NCBI RefSeq assembly: GCF_964199755.1
Contig: NC_133899.1
Location: 248,001 to 312,000, forward strand
DNA length: 64,000 nucleotides
From: Larus michahellis
Taxonomy: Eukaryota; Chordata; Aves; Charadriiformes; Laridae
Reading direction: 5' to 3'
This document shows, one piece after another, positions 42,996-53,575 of the stretch. Numbering within the stretch: the stretch's first letter is position 1; every line of letters starts with the position of its first letter. The notes beneath the pieces were generated by a model. The model made no database searches. It was not told the origin of the DNA and worked only from the letters and a program-made list of their open reading frames with translations. The position numbers were made by a program, and so were the translations under genes.

Positions 42996-43339
42996 GTGAG
43001 CGGCGGCCGGCGAGGGGCACCGGGCGGGCCGGCGGCGGCGGGGCGTTAGCGGCGCCTCGGGGTCGGCGGGGCGGGGCGCGGCGCGGCCGGGGCTCTGGGG
43101 CCGGCCACCGGGCTCGGGCGCTCTCCGCTCCTCGGGCCCCGGACTGGGGCCGGGGGTCGTCGCCTTGTGTGTTCTCAGGGGCTCAGGGCTCCCTCTGTCC
43201 CCGCGGTCCCGGGGCCCGCAGCGGCTCGGTGGCAGGGCCGGGACTCACGGCTCCCTCTGTTCCCGGTGCAGGTGAGGCGGCGGCCGGCAGCGGGGATCCG
43301 GGAGCCGGCGTGTGGCAGCCACTGCGGGTGCCCCCATGA
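42989..43339 (+). other. Spliced upstream ORF in the ATXN1L 5'UTR (24 codons)
   Basis: The ATG at 42989 has a strong context (G at -3, G at +4: GCGATGG). Joining 42989-42995 to 43272 gives MAGEAAAGSGD..., 24 residues ending RVPP, then TGA at 43337-43339. That stop overlaps the next ATG at 43336 as ATGA. The 276-bp intron is a multiple of three, so the frame also stays open if it is retained. Peptide function is unknown; a role in damping or timing ATXN1L translation is inference. Confidence 0.6.
42996..43271 (+). other. ATXN1L: ATXN1L 5'UTR intron
   Basis: A 276-bp GT-AG intron: donor GTGAGC, acceptor ttcccggtgcag. GC-rich with no coding content. The downstream exon begins GTGAGGCGG. Confidence 0.7.
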
Positions 43340-43833
43340 ACGAGCGTCGCGGCCGGGGCTGCCGGGACACCGTGGGGCACCATGAGAGCGGGCCACGAGC
43401 GGAGCCAGGAGTGCCTCCCGCCAAAGAAGCGGGAACTTCCCTCCGCCAGCACCGGCACCGAGGCAGGACGGGCGGGGGGCGCCCAGGCCTCGGGCGAGGG
43501 TCCCCAATGGGCCCGGACAGCTGGGCCGGGTCCTGCGGCCCTGCGCTATGGCCCTGGCGAGGCCACGGAAGCGGTGGCGGGGCTGACGGTGGACCAATAT
43601 GGGATGCTCTACAAAGTGGCAGTGCCACCTGCCACTTTCTCCCCCACGGGTCTGCACCCCGTGGTGAACGTGAGCCCCCTGCCCCCTGCCTTCAATGTGA
43701 GCTCGCCAATAATCCAGCACCCGGGGGTGCCCTACCCTCCCATCCACTATGCGCAGATCCCTCCAACGTCCCTACAGTTCATCGGCTCGCATTACACAGT
43801 GCCCTATGCTGTCCCTCCTGGCTTTATGCCTAG
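43336..43833 (+). other. Long upstream/overlapping ORF, out of frame with ATXN1L
   Basis: ATG at 43336 (weak context, C at -3) opens 165 residues, begins MNERRGRGCRD and stops at 43831-43833. It overlaps the first 452 bases of the ATXN1L CDS in another frame. The product is Arg/Gly/Pro-rich with no known domain. If used, it would bypass the ATXN1L start; it may simply be a GC-rich chance frame. Confidence 0.4.
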
Positions 43834-45460
43834 TCCTCTTCTGTCTCCTTCCACCAACCTCACTGCCTCTCACGTCCCCCATTTTGTGCCATACGCCTCT
43901 CTCTTCACAGAAGAAGCCGCTCCTTCCCCCCAGACTACCTCTCCTACCCACAACTTCAACAAATCCGCTTCTGCAGTCTCTCCTTCTGGCCAGATGCAGC
44001 ATCATGCTGGGACCCAGCCATTAGATATTGCACCAGGTAGAATTCCTGTTTATTATCAGATGTCCCGCCTCCCACCAGGGTATTCAGCATATGAGACACC
44101 TGCAGCGGGTGGAAGCCCAGAGTCTCCTCAGCAGGACAGTCAGCTGAATTCAGAGGTAGCTGCTGCCAATGGTGGACAGAGACATGTGGAGCATAATGTG
44201 GTGAGGAGGACCAGCGAGGCTGTGGACTCTGCCAGCGGTAAAGCTGAAGACTGTCTGCCAGGGGCTGCAGCGGGATGTGTGGTCGATGGACAGTTCCTTT
44301 CAGGTTACCAGACGTTGGGAACAGAGGCCTCTGTGCCAGCTCACAGAAGCACCCCAGACGCTGATCTGGAGGTTCAGAGGGTGGTGGGGGTGTTGGCATC
44401 TCAGGATTATCACGTTCTGGCGGCCCAGAGGAAAGATGACCCGAGCCCTTTAAACCTTTGCCATAATATCCCTGATCAGCAGGGGGAGTCAAAGGACGTG
44501 CTGAGGAACACAGTAGAAAGGGCTGCTGCTGAGAAAAGCCAGTCCAGGAGTCCATACGTAATGTCCCCCGAAGAGCCGGTTAGACAAAGACAATTAACCA
44601 AAGGAATGGTGATAGCCAACGGCAAGCCAGTCCTGGTTCCCGTTGGATCTGAGCCCATCAGGTCTTCCACTTCAGAAACCCTGATGAGGCGGAGCCCGGA
44701 CGCACAGGCTCGAGGAAGCGTGCTTGAAAAGGACCTGTCCCAGCTGCAGCCACCCAGCTCCTCACACTTGCCCTCTCACTTCATGAAAGGAGCCATCATC
44801 CAGCTGGCTACAGGAGAGCTGAAGCGGGTGGAGGACCTGCAGACTCAAGACTTTGTTCGCAGTGCGGAGGTGAGCGGGGGCCTGAAGATCGACTCCAGCA
44901 CCGTGGTGGATATCCAGGAAAGCCAGTGGCCTGGGCTTGTCACACTGCATTTTGTGGTCGGGGAGCAACAAAGTAAAGTGAGCATTGATGTGCCCCCAGA
45001 GCATCCCTTCTTTGTGTATGGCCAGGGTTGGTCCTCCTGTAGCCCAGGGCGGACTGCTCAGCTCTTTGCTTTGCCCTGTCACAGGCTGCAAGTGGGCGAT
45101 GTCTGCATATCAATCAGTTTACAGAGCATGAATGGCAACTCCGCTTCTCAGGCTAACTACCCTCTCGCAGATCAGTTGATATCTACTAGGGAGAGATCTG
45201 AAAGAACAGCTCAGGGGTCCAGAGAACCGTCTGACAGAGCTGCTGAAAGGAAGAGCCACACAGGCAGGGACAGCGCAGCCCAGAGCTCTCACACGGAACC
45301 CTCTCAGCCTGAGACGGGCAGTCAGCACAGCTGGACAGTCCCAGGCTTCCAAAGATACAGTGTGCAGGCGGAGGAGCCTCGGCCCTCTCTGCTCCGTCCC
45401 TCTTTCATTCCCCAGGAGGTCAAGCTGTCTATCGAAGGGCGTTCTAATGCAGGGAAATGA
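43382..45460 (+). CDS. ATXN1L: Ataxin-1-like (BOAT1), complete single-exon CDS
   Basis: Nuclear transcriptional co-repressor and paralogue of ataxin-1; the family is known to bind and stabilise the repressor Capicua. It has 692 residues (human about 689) from MRAGHERSQECLPPKKREL to LSIEGRSNAGK. The whole CDS is in one exon, as in mammals. Residues about 70-260 are Pro/Ser/Thr-rich and conserved (LTVDQYGMLYKVAVPPATF). The AXH domain spans about 458-581 (HFMKGAIIQLATGELKRVED to LQVGDVCISISL) and is nearly identical to the human domain. There is no polyglutamine tract, the feature that separates it from ataxin-1. The start is chosen by homology and a good context (CACCATGA). Residues about 20-55 and 585-650 are the most diverged. 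Confidence 0.98.
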   Translation: MRAGHERSQECLPPKKRELPSASTGTEAGRAGGAQASGEGPQWARTAGPGPAALRYGPGEATEAVAGLTVDQYGMLYKVAVPPATFSPTGLHPVVNVSPLPPAFNVSSPIIQHPGVPYPPIHYAQIPPTSLQFIGSHYTVPYAVPPGFMPSPLLSPSTNLTASHVPHFVPYASLFTEEAAPSPQTTSPTHNFNKSASAVSPSGQMQHHAGTQPLDIAPGRIPVYYQMSRLPPGYSAYETPAAGGSPESPQQDSQLNSEVAAANGGQRHVEHNVVRRTSEAVDSASGKAEDCLPGAAAGCVVDGQFLSGYQTLGTEASVPAHRSTPDADLEVQRVVGVLASQDYHVLAAQRKDDPSPLNLCHNIPDQQGESKDVLRNTVERAAAEKSQSRSPYVMSPEEPVRQRQLTKGMVIANGKPVLVPVGSEPIRSSTSETLMRRSPDAQARGSVLEKDLSQLQPPSSSHLPSHFMKGAIIQLATGELKRVEDLQTQDFVRSAEVSGGLKIDSSTVVDIQESQWPGLVTLHFVVGEQQSKVSIDVPPEHPFFVYGQGWSSCSPGRTAQLFALPCHRLQVGDVCISISLQSMNGNSASQANYPLADQLISTRERSERTAQGSREPSDRAAERKSHTGRDSAAQSSHTEPSQPETGSQHSWTVPGFQRYSVQAEEPRPSLLRPSFIPQEVKLSIEGRSNAGK

Positions 45461-46852
45461 TCCCTTTGAGGCTGTGAGCTAGGGCATCCCCTGCAGGTGA
45501 GCCTCACCATCAGGTGGAGAAATTGCACAGACTTTGTGACAGGTTCACCAGCGAGGCTGCTTTCTGCCCTGCAGGACTGGGTTTATTCCATCCAGTTCAA
45601 TGGCTGACCAGTTCCTCTTGGGGAATCAAGAGGGCTCCAGTGCCTCAGGGAGCAGCAAACGGCTAGCTGGGGTAGAGAACAGGGATGTGCTCATGAGCTT
45701 GTGATGAGAGCATTCCAGAGGTTGGAGGCTGGGGCTTTCTCACACCTCCCTGAATAACTGATTCCCTGCAGGGCAGGGTCTAAGCGTTCAGGGTGGGTGG
45801 GGAGATGAGGAGGGCAGACACGGCTTAAAGTAGCAGATAAGATTGCTGAAGATTTTATTCCTCCTTTCTCACGATGGGGAGAGATGGATCCCCACTGGAG
45901 TTTAGGGGGCTCTACTCCCAGTATCCCTTTTCTTCACACATGCACTTTAAAAGGACCGTTCACCGATGGAGCTCTTGAAGGCAGGACAGAGATGCTTCTC
46001 TGGTGGTTCTGTTTAATGTCTCTTCCACTGAATCCAACTGCTCTTTCTTCTTGCAAAGAATGTACAGATTTGAATGAATCACAGAAATTCAAGAGGAAGG
46101 ACCAAAAGGATGGCTTTGGGTGTAGGTGAATAGGGAACTTGAGCACTTGGGATGGGACACGAGCTGGGATGGGAGACGTCAGTTTCCTGCCATAAAATAC
46201 CTTTGCCACCAAATCAAATCTTTCTTCCTGTGTTAATAATTTAAAAAAAAAAAAATATCTCTTGGGCTTATAGCTTTTGCAGAGGCTTAGCCTATGGGTG
46301 AATGGGGCTGGGGTTTTTTTTGTTTGGTTGGATTTCGGGTTTTGGTGTTTTGGTTTTTCTTAAAAGCTGAAGTAAAATGTATTCAACATTCTCTAGGGAA
46401 GGATGGAAACATATCCTTTTTCTGTTAGAAGAACCGAGACTATTTTGTAATTAAATCAGAAGAAAACTTTCCAGATCGCTAGTTCTTCCCTGCAGGCAGT
46501 TTCCTGAATAAGCTCTAGACAAGAGACGTGTGTTTGTGCATGTGCAGGCAAGGTACAAAGTTTCTGCTAAGTACAGTTCTATGATTAATGTAGGGACTCT
46601 AAAAATATTACAGCATCATAGGGCATTTTGGGATGGTTTTGTGCTAGGTTTTCTGATGCTTCTCTTTGGAGTTCCTCTGTAGAACAACATGGTAAAATCA
46701 AGAGTAGTCTTTTTCACCGTGAGATTTAATACAAATGTATGTTAATACCTCGTTATGGTAATAACACTCCATTCAAGTGAAGGCTCATGTGGTTACACTA
46801 ATTTGCCCTCTCTGATGGTGTGTTATGACACCAGCTCTAACTGCTTAGCTAG

Positions 46853-46858
46853 AATAAA
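46853..46858 (+). terminator. ATXN1L: Possible internal ATXN1L poly(A) signal
   Basis: AATAAA in agaataaaaaatag. The downstream sequence is only moderately T/G-rich, so use is uncertain. Confidence 0.35.
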
Positions 46859-49817
46859 AAATAGTCACTGTCATGTTCAGGATAAGAGTCTTCACTGACT
46901 TAACTTGGGTTAAATATTCTTTGTATTAAGGTGCCCATCTCTGTGCTAGGACCAGGCTTTTGAGAGGATTTCTTTTCAGTGTGCAGGTCCCCGCTGGCAG
47001 TCCCGATGCTGCTCCTGATGTTCAGCGTACCGTTTTCCGTCTCCCTTCTCTCATCTTCCTGAAGTTTTCTGTCAGGCGTGCCTGACTGCTAGGGCACTGC
47101 TTCTCTCTTTCCCTGGATGGCTTGTGTGTCAGCACCTCTCCTCGGCATAGCCGTCCTTCCGTCAGCTTGCAGTGGTGGTGTCTCAGGGCTGTTCTGCACA
47201 CTTGCCAGGAACGCGTCCTGTAACTGGTTGGTTTCAGCTGACTGTGATGGAGGGGTGCTCTGCCTGGATATTGGGCAAATCAGTCTCCAGAATGGTCCCT
47301 TCCCTCCCGGCCGTCAGTCCTGTTTTCCTAGCACATTGCTAGCCATTTCTGTTGCCTTTGACATGCCTGCACCAGGAGGACGGTTTCTTTTCAGGCCGTA
47401 GGTGATATGCGCTACTCATGCCTTCAGTGTTTGTGCCTCACGGGGGTTTCTCCAGAATGAGGATGCTGCCTGTATCACATGTAGCTTCCCCCAAATGACA
47501 TACTGCTTCCCATCTCATCAGCTGCATTTGAAATGTGTGAAGTCATGGTGATGCTGTCATGTGAAGATTCTGCCTCCCTGGATGCAGCAGCTGTGGGAGC
47601 AGATGCTGTTTTCACGGCACCATTTGTCAGTAAAACGTACTGTCCGGGCCCAGGTGCCTGGCCTCATCACCTTGTGTGTTTCACAGTTGCTATTCATTGG
47701 ACTCTCCGACGCAAAGACCTCGATTAATGTTGGTTAGTACTTAATGCTCAGGATATCCAGGGTGTCTGTGGCCAAAGGCAGAAGGCAGAGGAGCACAGCT
47801 TCTCTTGCCTGTTCTTTGCATGGAGCATGCAGAGGAATTCAGAGCTGTGGCAGGCAGCTAAGAAAGGGATTTGCATACGTGTGGCGTGTGAATGTAGATG
47901 GGCTGAGTGCATGCATAGAGGGAATGTCTGAGCAGCTGAAGGGTGCAGAGCCCCTCACGCGCATCATTGAACACAGGAGTCTGTCTCCTAGAGAGAGGGT
48001 TTGGAGGGCCTGCCTTGTCTCATGCGTGTTACTGTAACTACTGTTCCTAGATCTCGGCCTCACTGAACAGTGGTGTGAAAGGGCAGACACTGGTGTATGA
48101 AGCAAGATGCTGTGTGGCTAAAATAGCTTTGTACTGTAGGCAGCTGAAGGGCTGTGAAGGTGCTCACCCTGGACTTTGGCTAGCCACGCATCTGTTGAGT
48201 GTGGTTGTGAGCTCTGTGGAACAGGCCAGGCTGAATTTGACCTCGGTGCTTCTATCCAGACTCCCTGTCAGTCCCGCTGTTGTGGATGTTTCCGCTGCCA
48301 GCTCTTCTATGGAAGCAACGGTTTGGGGCACATCTCACGGCAGGGCATTGAGATGAAGAATCTGGGCATCTGGCTGCTTGCCCCAAAGGCGGTGGGCAGG
48401 AGGGGGCCACTGGCAGCCCTCTAGCCCAGCTTAGCAGTACTCGTAATCACTGGAATCTGTCCTTACTGGGTTGGGCTGCGTTGCTCAGCACCTGTGGTGG
48501 CTGTTGTGTTGAGCGTTGAGCCTCTCCCGAGATTAGGGAACGTGTGAGACAGGCTCTGCTGTCGGCAGAAAGGCTATGAATGAGCCCATGGAGGAGGCTT
48601 TTATTTCTTAGGTTTACATAGGAAAGGAGGAGATAAATCCAGGAGGACATTGTGGAATGAGACGGTCATCCGGGCTTTTCTGCTGGCAGAGATGTGACAG
48701 GCTTCTCAGAGAAATATACTGTTTTCCTGCTGCTATTGTGAAGGGGAGGAGAGCTGTGGTCTCCTGGCCTTGGTCTTACCCAGCTCACACTCTGTGGCAA
48801 GAGTCTGTAGGATGCAATAATGGGTGTCTGTAGCCATCTGTCCCATCTCATGAAACATTCCTTGGGTCAGCTGCCCAGCAGAGGCCAGGCCTGTTTCTAG
48901 GCTACGCGTACACCGTTGCTCCAGGAACGTGAGACTTGCTCCAAGCGACGAGCGCTCATCACTACCAGACTATGCAGAGGAAGCTCTGTCTGGAAAGAAG
49001 GAAAGCTGCAGAGGCCCCTCTGCCTCCCCTTTCCAGCAGGTGCACAAATATAATGCACTTTTCACATTAAGTGTCCCCGCTCCCCCTGTTCCCCACCCCA
49101 CACTTGAAGTCACTTTCCCCCGTAGAGAACTAACAATCCTTGTTACTCAGAAAATATTGTAAAAGAAACTACAGCAGCTTGAGTAGCCCAAATGCTAGTT
49201 CCTGCCCACAGCAGTACATGTGCCTTTCCCTAGCGTCGCTCACAACTGCTCTTTGTCTTTCAGGCTGTCCTAGGGCCTGAAACTTTGCAGAAGCTGCTAA
49301 GATGGCTACGAATGCACATTCTGTACAGAGTTTGGCCCAGGGTGTGTTCCATGTATGGCTTAAAATGCTGATGGTCAAGGCCCATCCCACGGTCTTCACA
49401 TGTGTCCATGGAGGACGGGACTTGCCCCTGCCGTCCTCCTAGGCTGCCGCCACCCCACCCTGCAAACGCACCCCTGCACATTCTAGTTGTTTTCCGCTTT
49501 CGTGGCACCTTAGCGCCAGGGGAGGGTCTGCCCGTGCAAAGCAGAGAAGCAGACGCGTCGCACTGGGGGAACCGGCTGGGCTGCGCTGAGGCAAGGAGGT
49601 CTTTGTAGATAAAGTGCTGATCCCTCAACTATAATCCCAGTTATGTAATGGCTGTATTAACATGTAACCGACCGCATTGTATCTAAAGCCTTAGAACTAG
49701 TCAGGTGCTCCCCTCCGACCTTGTTCCTGCCCCTTTCCTCCTACCTGATCTTTAACAAAGCATTAATAATTCTAAGGATAATCTCTATTTTGTTGTGCTT
49801 TTTTTGTAACTGTTTTA

Positions 49818-49823
49818 AATAAA
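49818..49823 (+). terminator. ATXN1L: ATXN1L poly(A) signal
   Basis: AATAAA within tttaaataaatcaattt, followed by T/GT-rich sequence (gtactgtatatttgtacttt). The cleavage site is inferred near 49,840. Confidence 0.75.
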
Positions 49824-49971
49824 TCAATTTGTACTGTATATTTGTACTTTTGGTGAGATCCTTTTTCCTGTTTTACCATTTTAAGTCTGTACTTGGCTAC
49901 ACACAGATTGTATTTTTATTGTTAATGCTCTTATGAATATTGCATTTAACTTGTTGACTCTGTAAACACAG

Positions 49972-50003
49972 TATATATCTATATATCTATATATATATAT
50001 ATA
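49972..50003 (+). repeat. TA-rich microsatellite (TATATC/TA)n
   Basis: An array of tatatc units passes into pure (TA)n just past the ATXN1L poly(A) site. Likely length-variable between individuals. Confidence 0.9.
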
Positions 50004-51589
50004 AACCAATAGCTTTTCCTTTGGTGTTTGAGACTTTTTGCTTGTCTGTAGCATCAGCGATCATTAGGATGTGGCTTCTCTGGTCTTACACGGGGTGATC
50101 TGGAGGCTTGTGACAAGGGCGAGGTACAGGGTCTCTGACAGATGGATTATAAGCCATCATTCTGGGTTCAAATACTTCTGCTCTTACGTGTCCTCTTCCT
50201 TAAACCCCTTGGAATAACGATCAGGTGCCAGTGATGCTGCAGGGAAAGTTTCAGCTACAGTGTGCAGAGTGAAGCTGCACCTCTGCTGGCCAAGCAAAAC
50301 ACACAAGATAGAGCAATAGGAAATACTGCGAAAAGCAAACTCTGTCGGTTTGAGTATGAAAACGGACAGAGGGAAGAATAAAAGTAAGGGATCAGTTCAG
50401 AGAACAAAGGAGGATACAAACGAGGGAACGTGGAACTGAATGGATCCTTTCCAGACCCAGTGCCTTTTCCCAAAGTGGGAGGCAAGGATGGCTCCTGGAT
50501 GTCAGGTCTGTGTGATGAATGGTATGTTAGAACAGCTTCTACCAGGTGAGGAAACAAGACGTTTACAGCGGCACGTGGAGGAAATGGTAGCATTGAAAAG
50601 ATTAAATGCTTTTTGTAGTCAGCGTCCACAAGACTGTCTGTAAGGTTAGTTCGTTATCATGAAAAAAACGCAACATTATGCACTTTGAAGGCAACTATTG
50701 TAAGCATTAACTAGGGCTTTAAGGGATTTCAATCAAAAGTTTTTCAAACTGAAAAAAAGACAGAAAAATCAGGTTTCTAAGTAGTCTGGCTGAAAGGTTT
50801 TGCATCTTGTTTTAACTTTGCTCTTCTGATCTCAAGAGGAGTCTTGCAGTCACCGTTTCTGACTTATTGCAGAGAAACAGCCATCAGAGAGAAGGCGGTA
50901 GGTCCCAACGTATTTAGGCCACCGTGTAACGGTGCTGCAGACCTGAGCAGGAAACACTGTGAAAGCACTAGGGGTCTTCAGGCTACAAAACATGGATCTG
51001 TGCCACACCGGTGTTTGGTGGGCTAACGTTTGGAAACCACAAAGCTACAGCATGCATTTTTAGATGCTCATTCTTAAAGAAACCAAATAATGGAGACTGT
51101 ACCACCCATGAGACCGTCTGTGCTAATGTTTTGCCTTTTCCAGTTTAAACATGCTTAGATTTATTTCCATAGTTGCATAGTTTCATAATGATTTCTATTA
51201 GCAATGGGAACCTTTTCAAAGAGGTACAGACTACGATCACATTTTTGCCTTGGCTACCTCTTGAATAAAGAAGGTTAAATTCCCTACCCTCTAGCAGGTT
51301 TTTCTGGACTCAGTTATTGTAGCTTTCCATGGTTCCTCCCCGACTCGATCCTTTCCCAGGTTCCTCTCATGGGTTTTGCTGCTGAGTGTGGAAGCGAAAG
51401 CAACTTCCTTTTCTACTTGGGTGGTTCTGTTTATTAGTGGTCCCCCCCGGCCCCCACAGTGTTATCTGCAGTGACCAGTGAAAGTCACTGTTGGTCACAG
51501 AGGAGTTTACTGTGAGAATTAATAACTGAAGTGTGGTCCTCCATGAGCAGTGTTGCCTCTGTGTTAAAAAGCATTGAACAAGCTCAGCT

Positions 51590-52135
51590 TACTATGAAGT
51601 CACAGAACGGTTGAGGTGAGAAGGGACCTCCAGAGCTCATCTGGTCCAACCCCCCCTGCTCTAGCAGGGCCGCCTACAGCCAGGTGCCGAGGAGCATGTC
51701 TTGTTAATGTCTCCAAGGTGGGAGACTCCGTAACTTCCCTGGGACGTTGCACTCTGTAAGTAAGCACTCTGCCAGTGCTTAGTCACTCTCACAGTGATAA
51801 AGTGTTTCCTGGTGTTCAGACGGAAGCCCCTGTGTTTCCGTTTGTGCCCACTGCCTCTTGTCCTGTCACTGGGCACCACTGAAAACAGCCTGGCTTCGTT
51901 TTCTTGACACGCTCCCCTCAGGTATTTATAACGCCCTTTCCCCAGACCCTCTCTTCTCTAGGCTGAAAAGTCCCAGCTCTCAGCCTTTCCTCCCGGGAGA
52001 GGCGCTCCAGGCCCTTCGCTATCTCAGTGGCCCTGTGCTAGATGCTGTCCGGCATGTCTGTGCCTCTCCTGCACCGGAGAGCCCAGAACTGGACACAGTA
52101 CTCCAGGTGTGGCCTCACCAGTGCTGAATAAAGGG
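51590..52135 (-). mobile_element. CR1 LINE, 5'-truncated copy
   Basis: It is read on the minus strand. The plus-strand left end (agaagggacctccagagctc atctggtccaacc) is the complement of the CR1 3' end. Further right the ORF2 C-terminal region remains (VPSDRTRGSGHKRKHRGFRL on the minus strand), then sequence for the upstream ORF2 part ending near ggtgtggcctcaccagtgctg. It is decayed and noncoding. Confidence 0.95.
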
Positions 52136-52649
52136 GAAAGCAAATCCATACACTACTAGAGAACTGACCTACCCTTACTGTTCACCATTCAATCAACTTT
52201 TTCACTTGCAAACCTGAAATACTGTTTAAGTGAAAATTAACTTGTGAGTAAACCAGCAAACTTGTCTGCTGTTTGCTTACCTCAGTCAACCTTTCTGTTA
52301 GTGTTTATATGGGTTATCTTACAACAGGAACTCAGTTTCCTCTTACTTTTTTCCATGGGTGCTACTGCAAATAAGCACATAACAATAGTGTTAAGAGAAA
52401 GAGTGCGTACAGCCATTTCCAGGGAGACGACATCCTGCTTTGCTTCCTTTTTATGGGCACCAACTGTTAGGGATTTACTCCTGGAGGAGTTGTGGACTAT
52501 CAAAGTCCTCAGCTCCATAATTCATGCTGCAGTAAACAAGATCCCTTTTTAGTGATGTACGCTTTCGCCTACAGCAGACCTGCAGCAGCCCAAACCCATC
52601 TACGGGGCAAGTGTTCAAGGACAGAATGAAGCACAAAAGGTAAAGAGGA

Positions 52650-52920
52650 GGACTAAATAAACATGAACATTAATTTATTTTCCCTCTGTTCCCAGGCTGT
52701 GACTTGGCCCCCAGAGCAGACTACATCCTCAGAATCTGCTCCCACCAGCGTTACTTTGGCGGACATCTCTCAGCTCTGTTCTCCTCCAATGTTCAGAAGA
52801 AAACCAGAACCACCTGTCAGGGAGAGTCAGCCAGGGGCCCGCAGCAGCCTCCTGAGTGTAGAAGCCTGCTAGTGCACCTGTGGCAGGTGCAGCAGAGGCG
52901 GCGCAGTCCTTGGCTGGAGC
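52650..52920 (-). other. ZNF821: ZNF821 3'UTR
   Basis: Short UTR between the TAA at 52921-52923 and the poly(A) signal. Nothing else recognised. Confidence 0.75.
52674..52679 (-). terminator. ZNF821: ZNF821 poly(A) signal
   Basis: TTTATT on the plus strand is AATAAA in the ZNF821 transcript, about 240 bases after the stop codon. A plus-strand AATAAA at 52656-52661 faces it; that one has no gene feeding into it except read-through from ATXN1L. Confidence 0.75.
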
Positions 52921-53575
52921 TTAATGCAGTGCGCTGTTGCTCTGCTCCTCAAAGGTCATTTTGCCCAACAGCTGGCTCTCCAGCTCCACGTTGCTCACTG
53001 GCAGCTGGAAAAAGTTCATTTCAGCTGCCAAAGCGGCCATGGCAGAAGGGTCCTGGCCAAACTGTGCCCGGAGCATCATGTCCATTTTCTCCAGGCGCCG
53101 CTTCAGCCTCTTGGCCTCGCGCTCCCGGATGAGCCGGGCCTGTCGTTTCTCTGGGGTCTCGTTGGCACGTTTCAGTCGCATGGCTTCCCGGTCTCTCTGC
53201 AGCCGCCGTGCCCGCTGCTCATCTGTCTCTTGCATGCGCTGCAGGCGCTTAGCTTCTCGATCCCGCATACGCCTCACTTCCCGTTCTTCAGGTGTCTCAT
53301 TGTCCCGCCGGCTCTTCTTGGCCGTGCGCTCCCGCTCCAGACGCTGCAGCCGCACTTCCAAGGGCTCATTCTGCCGACGAAGTGCCCACTTTCGCATGCC
53401 AGGTGTCTGTGCCTCCAGCAGCTTACGATAAGCAGCACAGTTGTTGCACACTAGGAGGATGCCTGCAGGATACACAGGGGCGTGAAAGGCAATGTCTTTC
53501 CCCTCACCACTGGAGGGGCCCTCGCTCTGGGGTGCCGGCAGGCGATCTGCACTGAGCACCTCTGGCAGCTTCTCA
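52921..53575 (-). CDS. ZNF821: ZNF821 coding exon 6 (last), residues 195-411
   Basis: Acceptor tttccag; Ser194 is split. Carries all four STPR repeats (263-285, 286-308, 309-331, 332-354; typical core NETPEEREVRRMRDREAKRL) and the C-terminal tail with MDMMLRAQFGQDPSAMAAL. Stop TAA at 52921. Confidence 0.97.

Larger units (their letters stand above)
41530..43330. promoter_or_regulatory. CpG island, divergent AP1G1/ATXN1L promoter
   Basis: An abrupt change from AT-rich intron to very GC- and CpG-rich sequence covers the first exons of both genes. The transcripts leave in opposite directions from about 42,200-42,300 (minus) and about 42,880-42,960 (plus), so the two starts lie within roughly 0.7 kb. 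No TATA box is evident. Start sites are inferred from exon and motif positions, not seen directly. Confidence 0.88.
45461..49843 (+). other. ATXN1L: ATXN1L 3'UTR
   Basis: About 4.4 kb between the stop codon and the AATAAA at 49818-49823. There are no exon-like signals and no conserved ORFs; the readable frames (for example 47117-47401 and 48075-48424) have no family resemblance. An internal AATAAA at 46853-46858 could give a shorter form. A long 3'UTR is also typical of mammalian ATXN1L. Confidence 0.8.
49860..52645. other. Tail-to-tail intergenic region between ATXN1L and ZNF821
   Basis: About 2.8 kb without a supported gene. It contains the TA microsatellite, a CR1 copy at 51590-52135, and otherwise unique-looking DNA. 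Several AATAAA hexamers occur (for example near 50377 and 51257) without attached coding sequence. Confidence 0.8.

Noticed and set aside
47117-48424. Several 80 to 97-codon plus-strand ORFs
   Set aside because: They lie in the ATXN1L 3'UTR; composition is ordinary and no family resemblance is seen.
52924-53454. 176-codon and 164-codon plus-strand ORFs
   Set aside because: Exact shadows of the ZNF821 STPR exon on the opposite strand, open because of its biased Arg/Glu codons.
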